This document shows, piece after piece, positions 58,836 to 64,000 of a DNA stretch of 64,000 nucleotides; within the stretch, counting starts at the first letter, position 1, and the number at the start of each line of letters is the position of its first letter. The DNA is taken from positions 1 to 64,000 of the forward strand of contig JAFEBL010000001.1 in the NCBI GenBank assembly GCA_018242665.1, written 5' to 3'. The DNA is from Nitrospira sp. (GTDB lineage: Bacteria > Nitrospirota > Nitrospiria > Nitrospirales > Nitrospiraceae). Made by a program: the position numbers and the translations under genes. The notes under the pieces are model-generated. The model did no database searches. It was not told the DNA's origin and saw nothing but the letters and a program-made list of their open reading frames with translations.

Positions 58836-58846
58836 CCACCTGAATC

Positions 58847-61123
58847 ATGCCGCACGCGAACGTCGATCGCGATCAGATCCTCGCAACCCTGACTCCGCTC
58901 TGCCCGGGCGTCGAGGCCGACATCCTGCACGACTTCGTCTCCCGGATGGACCAGGACTATTTCGCGGTCTTTGCTCCGGCCTCGATGGCCACGCATGTCG
59001 CCCTTGCAGCACGTCTCACGCCGGATCATCCGTGCGAAGTGCGGTTTGAAAAACTTGACCGCGGACGTTGCACGATCACCATCGTCGCCTATGACTACTT
59101 TTCTGAGTTCGCCACGATCTGCGGACTGCTGTCCGCCTTCGGGCTGAATATCGAAGAAGGGCGCATCTTTACCTCCGCAGAAAGTGCTCCTCCCCAGACA
59201 GCACGGACCGGCTCGCCCTACGGCATACGGCCTCGATCACAGGGCCGTCCGGGACTCACGAGAAAAAAAATTGTGGATGTCTTCACGGTGAGCCCGACAG
59301 ACAACCAATCGTTCACCGCCGCAAACCAAAAACATTTCACTGAGCAGCTCTCCCGCATGATCCTGCTGCTGGACGACAACCAGTTCGACGAGGCCAGGCA
59401 ACAGGTCAACCGCCACCTCGTCGAGCATCTCGGGAAACGCCGCAGTTCCTTCAGCGGTCTGCTCCACACCGTGCACATCACGTTCGACAATAGCCAGTCG
59501 GCCACGGACACGATCATGGACATCCGGTCGGACGACACACCGGCGTTTCTTTACGCATTCGCCAACGCACTTGCGATGCGCAATGTGTACATCAGCAAAG
59601 CCCAGTTCGCGATCGAGGACGGCAAACTCCACGACCGCTTCTATGTCCGGAACCGGTTCGGGCAAAAGCTGCTCGATCCAGAAGATCAGGAGCACCTGCG
59701 GCTCACGGCCGTGCTCATCAAGCAGTTCACCCATGCCCTCACCTGGGCGCCCGATCCTGCCAAGGCGCTGGAATCCTTCGATCAATTCCTCGATCTCGTG
59801 CTCGAAGGATCACGACAGGGCGGGAAGAAACAGGCCTGGACCTTCGTCAACGACAAGAAGACGTTTCCGCTGCTGGCGCGGCTCTTCGGGGCGAGTGATT
59901 TTCTGTGGGAAGATTTTCTCCGACGGCAACACGTCAACCTGCTGCCGCTGCTCAAGGACTATCGCGACGCGCCACTGATCAAACCTCAGGCCACGCTACG
60001 TAAAGAGCTGAACCGCGTCATCGCCAAAGCCAAGACCGACGAAGCGCGCAAGGAGGCGCTCAACCGCTTCAAGGATCAGGAACTATTCCGCATCGATATG
60101 AAGCATATCGTCGAGCCGGGAACCAATCTTCCTGACTTCTCTTTGGCCATTTCCGAACTGGCGGAAATCATCGTCGAACGCAGCCTGATCGATTGCCAGG
60201 CGAAACTCACCAAGCTCTACGGCTCCCCTCGCCTCGCCAACAAAAAACCCTGCCCCTTTGCCGTCCTCGGCGCGGGGAAATTCGGCGGGAGGGAAATGGG
60301 CTATGCCTCCGACATCGAGGTGCTGTTCGTCTACGGCGGACCGGGGCGGAGTAGCGGCAAACAGGGCATTGAGAACAGCGAGTACTTCGAACGACTCGCC
60401 CAAGAATTTCTGCAATGGATCGAGGCCAAACAGGAGGGCATCTTTCACATTGACGTCCGGCTACGGCCCCATGGCGGGAAGGGTTCACTGGCCAACGCGT
60501 TCGACGAAGTCTGCACGTATTACAGCGCCGACGGCCTCGCGGCCCCGTTCGAGCGGCAGGCGCTCATCAAACTGCGCCATATCGCGGGTGACGCCTCGCT
60601 CGGCAAGAAGGTGGAAGCTCATCGAGACAGTTTCGTCTACAGCGGGGCCCCCTGGGATCTGGCTACCGCGCTCGAGCTGCGGCGCCAACAAGTCAAGCAA
60701 CTCGTCGAGCCGGGGCAAATCAATCTCAAACACAGTCACGGCGGCATCGTCACACTCGAATATGCGATCCAATACCTCCAGGTCATGCATGGCCATCGCC
60801 ACGCGAGCCTGCGCACCCCCAACACGCTACGAGCCTTGGCCGCTCTGATCGACGTGGGCCTGATCCCACGCACGACCGGGGAGAATCTGCGCAAGTCCTA
60901 CCTCTTCATCCGCATGTTGATCGACGGCCTGCGCATGGTGCGCGGCAACACGAAGGATCTCGTGCTCCCTCCACCCGAATCGGACGAATTCATCTTCCTC
61001 GCCCGGCGTGTCGGCTATCAGACCGAAGACTGGCAAGCCGGAGCCAGACATCTCCAGACCGATATCGAAGAGCACATGATGCAAAACAGACAGTTCTTCG
61101 AAAAAATGTTTGGAAAGGTCTGA
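58847..61123 (+). CDS. ACT-domain protein with GlnE-type nucleotidyltransferase domain
   Basis: 758 residues. An N-terminal ACT-like segment (about 60-115: CTITIVAYDYFSEFATICGLLSAFGLNIEEGRIF), a long middle part (about 150-460), then a GlnE-type catalytic domain: LGAGKFGGREMGYASDIEVLFVYGG, where the second acidic residue is Glu, and DVRLRPHGGKGSLA. A GlnE-like helical domain (GGIVTLEYAIQYLQVMHG) ends it. ACT domains in GlnD sense glutamine, so this may be an adenylyltransferase half that senses a ligand itself. It is divergent from the 604-residue partner gene. Confidence 0.8.
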   Translation: MPHANVDRDQILATLTPLCPGVEADILHDFVSRMDQDYFAVFAPASMATHVALAARLTPDHPCEVRFEKLDRGRCTITIVAYDYFSEFATICGLLSAFGLNIEEGRIFTSAESAPPQTARTGSPYGIRPRSQGRPGLTRKKIVDVFTVSPTDNQSFTAANQKHFTEQLSRMILLLDDNQFDEARQQVNRHLVEHLGKRRSSFSGLLHTVHITFDNSQSATDTIMDIRSDDTPAFLYAFANALAMRNVYISKAQFAIEDGKLHDRFYVRNRFGQKLLDPEDQEHLRLTAVLIKQFTHALTWAPDPAKALESFDQFLDLVLEGSRQGGKKQAWTFVNDKKTFPLLARLFGASDFLWEDFLRRQHVNLLPLLKDYRDAPLIKPQATLRKELNRVIAKAKTDEARKEALNRFKDQELFRIDMKHIVEPGTNLPDFSLAISELAEIIVERSLIDCQAKLTKLYGSPRLANKKPCPFAVLGAGKFGGREMGYASDIEVLFVYGGPGRSSGKQGIENSEYFERLAQEFLQWIEAKQEGIFHIDVRLRPHGGKGSLANAFDEVCTYYSADGLAAPFERQALIKLRHIAGDASLGKKVEAHRDSFVYSGAPWDLATALELRRQQVKQLVEPGQINLKHSHGGIVTLEYAIQYLQVMHGHRHASLRTPNTLRALAALIDVGLIPRTTGENLRKSYLFIRMLIDGLRMVRGNTKDLVLPPPESDEFIFLARRVGYQTEDWQAGARHLQTDIEEHMMQNRQFFEKMFGKV

Positions 61124-61183
61124 GAACGATGAGCCGAATGCCTGTATAATCGGCACACGGCTTATAACTGGGAGCATCCTGTC

Positions 61184-61867
61184 ATGCCGAAGAAAATACT
61201 CGTGGTGCTGACGGCAACGGAAAAGTATCCGAATTTAAACCGGGCCACCGGCGTGTGGCTTGGGGAAGCAGTGCACTTCGTCGAGAAGGTCGAGAGGGCC
61301 GGATTTGTCGTGGACTACGTCACCCCTGCCGGCGGCTATACGCCGATTGATCCCCATAGCCTCGCCATGGCGGAACCGATCGACTGGGAATGGTACCACA
61401 ATCGGCAGTTCATGAACCGTCTCGGCGCGACGCTAAAACCGAGCGACGTGAACCCCAACGATTATGCCGCCATCTATTTTGTGGGTGGACATGGCGTGCT
61501 CTGGGACTTTCCCGAAAACACCGATTTTCAGACGCTCAGCCGCAAGATTTACGAGAACGGCGGGATCGTCTCATCGGTCTGCCATGGCGCCGTCGGTTTG
61601 TTGAACATCACCCTGTCGGACGGGACGCTGTTGATCAAAGGCAAACAGATCACGGGGTTTTCGGACGAGGAAGAACGCCTGGCCCAACTCGATCAATACG
61701 TGCCGTTCATGACCGAGACGGAACTCAAAAAACGAGGCGCCGCGTACAGAAAGGCGGAGAAGGCCTGGGAGGCCTTTGCCGTCGCCGACCAGCGCGTGAT
61801 CACAGGACAAAACCCTGCTTCCGGCGGCGCCGTCGCAGACTTGGTGATCAAGGCCCTCAAGAGCTAG
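61184..61867 (+). CDS. DJ-1/PfpI-superfamily Hsp31-like protein
   Basis: 227 residues. Nucleophile Cys133 and His134 in VSSVCHGAVGL, with Glu27 (WLGEAVH) as the third catalytic residue of Hsp31/glyoxalase III-type enzymes. These remove methylglyoxal or act as chaperones or deglycases. GGHGVLWDFPEN is typical of the group. TATAAT lies at 61145-61150 and GGGAG before the ATG. The gene stands alone after the ACT-GlnE gene. Confidence 0.88.
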   Translation: MPKKILVVLTATEKYPNLNRATGVWLGEAVHFVEKVERAGFVVDYVTPAGGYTPIDPHSLAMAEPIDWEWYHNRQFMNRLGATLKPSDVNPNDYAAIYFVGGHGVLWDFPENTDFQTLSRKIYENGGIVSSVCHGAVGLLNITLSDGTLLIKGKQITGFSDEEERLAQLDQYVPFMTETELKKRGAAYRKAEKAWEAFAVADQRVITGQNPASGGAVADLVIKALKS

Positions 61868-62104
61868 CCGGAGCAGACCACGGGCAGGGAACGTTAGACC
61901 CGCGCAAGCAGGAGGGCCGAACGTCATTGAACCCCGCCGGCGGCAAGCCTACCTCCGCAGGCCTACTCTATGCCGGACGTATAGGCCTTCAGGCAGGTCG
62001 AATCAAGCCCACGGGACGGGCCGCCGGATGCAGGCAACTCATTCATCAATTCCAGCATTTGGAATAGTAGTTCGGAGCGCATGTCCAGAATATGTAATTA
62101 GCCC

Positions 62105-62311
62105 TCAACCGCTCCCTCGCGAATGCAGCAGCTCGGAAATCATGGGCATTCGCCCCTTTCCATCGTGCTGTGTATTGTCGTAATTCGACGGCATCGCCGA
62201 CGGCGCCAGCGGCACGATACTGAACAGCGGCGCATACGAATGATAGCCCTCCTTGAGCTTGGTCGGCTGGTCTAAGTCCAAGCCTCGGTCGTCGCTCCAT
62301 CTCCGCTTCCG
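62105..62311 (-). pseudogene. Possible remnant of a gene 3' end
   Basis: A minus-strand frame bounded by stops has codon use typical of the real genes here, with mostly G or C in third positions, and reads GYHSYAPLFSIVPLAPSAMP and onward to SELLHSRGSG. No start codon or ribosome binding site fits. Upstream the coding look moves to another frame, as after a frameshift. Family unknown. Confidence 0.25.
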
Positions 62312-62672
62312 TCAGGCACCGTCCTCCCGAATCCGGTTCCCACTTCCACCTCGACCATGGACCAGCTGCCAATCGCGTGCCCTGAGCCACTTGTGCGATC
62401 CGTGGTCTCTCACAACCACGACCTAACCCTGGGGCTTTTCTTGACAAGTCATTTTGAGGTGTCCGTCACACCCAGGCTAGCTCAATTGCGCATCAAATAC
62501 TCGTACAAGACGTGATGTGGCGCTGACTAAGCCGTTCCGTTCTTCTCCATGCCTACGCTGTATCTTTTCTGTCTGTTCTGTATCATATCTGATAACACAC
62601 GCATGTTTTCCCCTTCCTCTTCTCTATCCTAGCGCACACGACACGGGATGGTGAACACCGAGGCGATCGGGT

Positions 62673-62690
62673 ACGTATTATGTAATACGT
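62673..62690. promoter_or_regulatory. 18-base palindrome, possible operator
   Basis: ACGTATTA (62673-62680), two bases, TAATACGT (62683-62690), followed by an A-run. Such symmetric A/T-centred sites are typical binding sites of dimeric repressors. It lies 160 bases before the large exported protein gene. Confidence 0.4.
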
Positions 62691-62849
62691 GCAAAAAAAC
62701 TTGTCTCTGTGTACGGACTTATCGATCCAACCCCCTCGCTCGTAGAATCGCACACTGTGGCTCCTCTCCAGAGTGGCATGTGTCCTGCTCAGAAGATTAC
62801 AAACAGCGACACGAATACCAGCTATCCATGATGCCAAGGGGGGGAACCC

Positions 62850-64000
62850 ATGAAGCGACAGCGTATTTCCAATGCCCTCGCAACCTGTGTTGTCATGTGG
62901 GTCATGGGGGGCGGCATACCTGCCGGTGCGCAAACCGTCACACCATTCCAGATGGTCGGCCACATTCAAAACTTTGTGCTCGATGGCACGGTGTGTCCTT
63001 CCGTCCCCCCGGCCTTTGTCGGCGCGCGGATGACCGTGAACGACATCGAGGTCATCGTGCCATGTTATTCAGTCATCTTGATGCCTGCGGCATACAAAAC
63101 ACCCCGCCAACTCTTCGATGAGGCCAAGGGAATTTCCAAAGCAGAAGGCCGATCCGGTTTGGCCTTGCAAGACACAACTCCTCCTTTGGCGGCCTTTGAA
63201 GCCTCGCTCGACGGGAACATCGTCTGCAACCCGGCCTGCCGGTATTTAGCCGGGCAGGTGCATGTATCTCAGCAGTCCTTGAATACGGGAGGGGGATTCA
63301 TCAAGGCCATCAATCTTGCCACAGGCGAAATGCGGGTCGGTGCTGATCCAACCGCTCCGATCACCAATGCCGACGCGAGAGTGCATATCAATGACCCGGA
63401 AATCGATTTTGGGGGCACGAAGACAGGCCGCTATGGCTTATCAAACAAACAACAGTTCCCCACAGTGCTCCCGAGCACTAACCCCAATTCCCGTTTTCCG
63501 GACGATCGGTTTCAGGTCGATCAGGACAATCCGACGATCCATGCCCAGACAGGCTATCCCATGTGTGTCCCGCGATCCAATACCGATATCGACTGTCCGT
63601 TGACGAATCGAACCAATGCCAAAGATTCAGGAGGGAAGTTGCTGTCCACCTTTGTGATGACGGGATCAGATCTGCCGAACCCTACCCCCGGCGTGGCGGT
63701 GATTACAGCCTGTAGCCCTGCCTGCGATTCCACAAAGCAAGTGCCTTTGATGGTGGGCGATTACATTGCCTACCAAGGTACCATTGCCAGTCATCCTGAC
63801 CCTGCGGATTCCACCAAGACCGTTCCCTACATTTCCGCGCATACGATCGAAGCCAACCTCGGGATTTACACCGCTCCGGGAACAGAGCCGGCCTATGTGT
63901 CCATCGAGCCCATTCTGATCGGCACTCGCGGCGATACCGTGATTTGCGGATCCACGGCTGAATGCCAAGACCGGATTAAGGTTGAAGGGTTCACCACGGA
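62850..64000 (+). CDS. Large exported protein of unknown function, cut by the window edge
   Basis: 383 codons are open to the end of the window with no stop. A signal peptide (about 1-27, cut after AGAQ or nearby) is followed by a beta-rich, Cys-poor but paired-Cys protein (NIVCNPACRYL, TACSPACDST, VICGSTAECQD), which suggests disulfides outside the cytoplasm. No enzyme motif recognised. The ATG follows a long purine/G run (AAGGGGGGGGAACCC) serving as ribosome binding site. The rest lies beyond 64000. Confidence 0.8.
   Translation, partial: MKRQRISNALATCVVMWVMGGGIPAGAQTVTPFQMVGHIQNFVLDGTVCPSVPPAFVGARMTVNDIEVIVPCYSVILMPAAYKTPRQLFDEAKGISKAEGRSGLALQDTTPPLAAFEASLDGNIVCNPACRYLAGQVHVSQQSLNTGGGFIKAINLATGEMRVGADPTAPITNADARVHINDPEIDFGGTKTGRYGLSNKQQFPTVLPSTNPNSRFPDDRFQVDQDNPTIHAQTGYPMCVPRSNTDIDCPLTNRTNAKDSGGKLLSTFVMTGSDLPNPTPGVAVITACSPACDSTKQVPLMVGDYIAYQGTIASHPDPADSTKTVPYISAHTIEANLGIYTAPGTEPAYVSIEPILIGTRGDTVICGSTAECQDRIKVEGFTT

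Larger units (their letters stand above)
61868..62849. other. Gene-poor region of about 1 kb
   Basis: No clear gene. Two minus-strand open frames (62046-62447 and 62583-62969) have no recognisable product and I do not believe them. A possible gene remnant (62105-62311) and an 18-base palindrome (62673-62690) are listed separately. A pyrimidine-rich stretch lies at about 62565-62635. Compared with the dense coding elsewhere it may be a site of past insertion or decay. Confidence 0.4.

Noticed and set aside
62046-62969. Two minus-strand open frames of 133 and 128 codons
   Set aside because: Arg/Cys-rich translations, no ribosome binding sites, no family likeness.

Overview
The window looks like chromosomal DNA of a nitrite-oxidising Nitrospira. 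The best marker is a periplasmic pentameric-type chlorite dismutase (46038-46832). It matches, from memory, the Nitrospira defluvii enzyme, including its proximal His, distal Arg and the Glu that supports the His. A NarK-type nitrate/nitrite porter, a Bacillus-type PurS/PurQ/PurL set and a high-GC coding style fit with this. I see no tRNA, CRISPR array, prophage or insertion sequence.

Layout. 1-120 holds a promoter with boxB and boxA firing leftward, the leader of an rRNA operon lying just outside the window. 261-7742 is a mixed block: Tat-exported sulfite-oxidase-like enzyme, RluE, YpfJ protease, Slp lipoprotein, trypsin/PDZ protease and a lone ABC ATPase. 7759-18152 is leftward: aroC, aspS, rluB, guaA, guaB and a 12-blade NHL protein. 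18473-30280 holds scpA/scpB, a pentapeptide-like membrane protein, an exported Lon-type protease domain, a histone-H1-like protein, an amicyanin-like cupredoxin, a methyltransferase with a PqqD-like N-terminus, ppx/gppA and recG. 30440-36241 is mostly exported, TPR and thioredoxin-like proteins. 36428-40034 is a small RiPP cluster. 40097-50628 is a long leftward series: ribBA, ribH, nusB, purB, cld, purC, a small membrane protein, purS, purQ, purL, purF. 50695-61867 has the NarK-like porter, an RpoH-type sigma factor, a DMFase-like protein, groES/groEL, a divergent split GlnE pair and a DJ-1/Hsp31-like protein. The last 2 kb is a gene-poor gap followed by a large exported protein cut by the window edge.

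The most interesting system is the RiPP cluster. It encodes a lasso-type leader peptidase (B2), a PqqD-like recognition protein (B1), an HprK-like kinase and a nucleotidyltransferase. Between B1 and the kinase lies a 37-residue peptide gene (38877-38990) with an excellent ribosome binding site. Its leader has the lasso recognition motif YxxPxL and a Thr at exactly the lasso cleavage spacing. There is no lasso cyclase, and the predicted core IQLSRVVQQRAT has no Asp or Glu to close a ring but ends in Thr, a plausible kinase target. I infer an uncyclised, phosphorylated or otherwise capped peptide product.

Other links: purB and cld overlap by ATGA, so chlorite dismutase is translated with purine synthesis. 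The two GlnE-like genes are divergent, one carries an ACT-like domain, and their promoters share a -35 region. The RpoH-type sigma gene lies just upstream of groESL.
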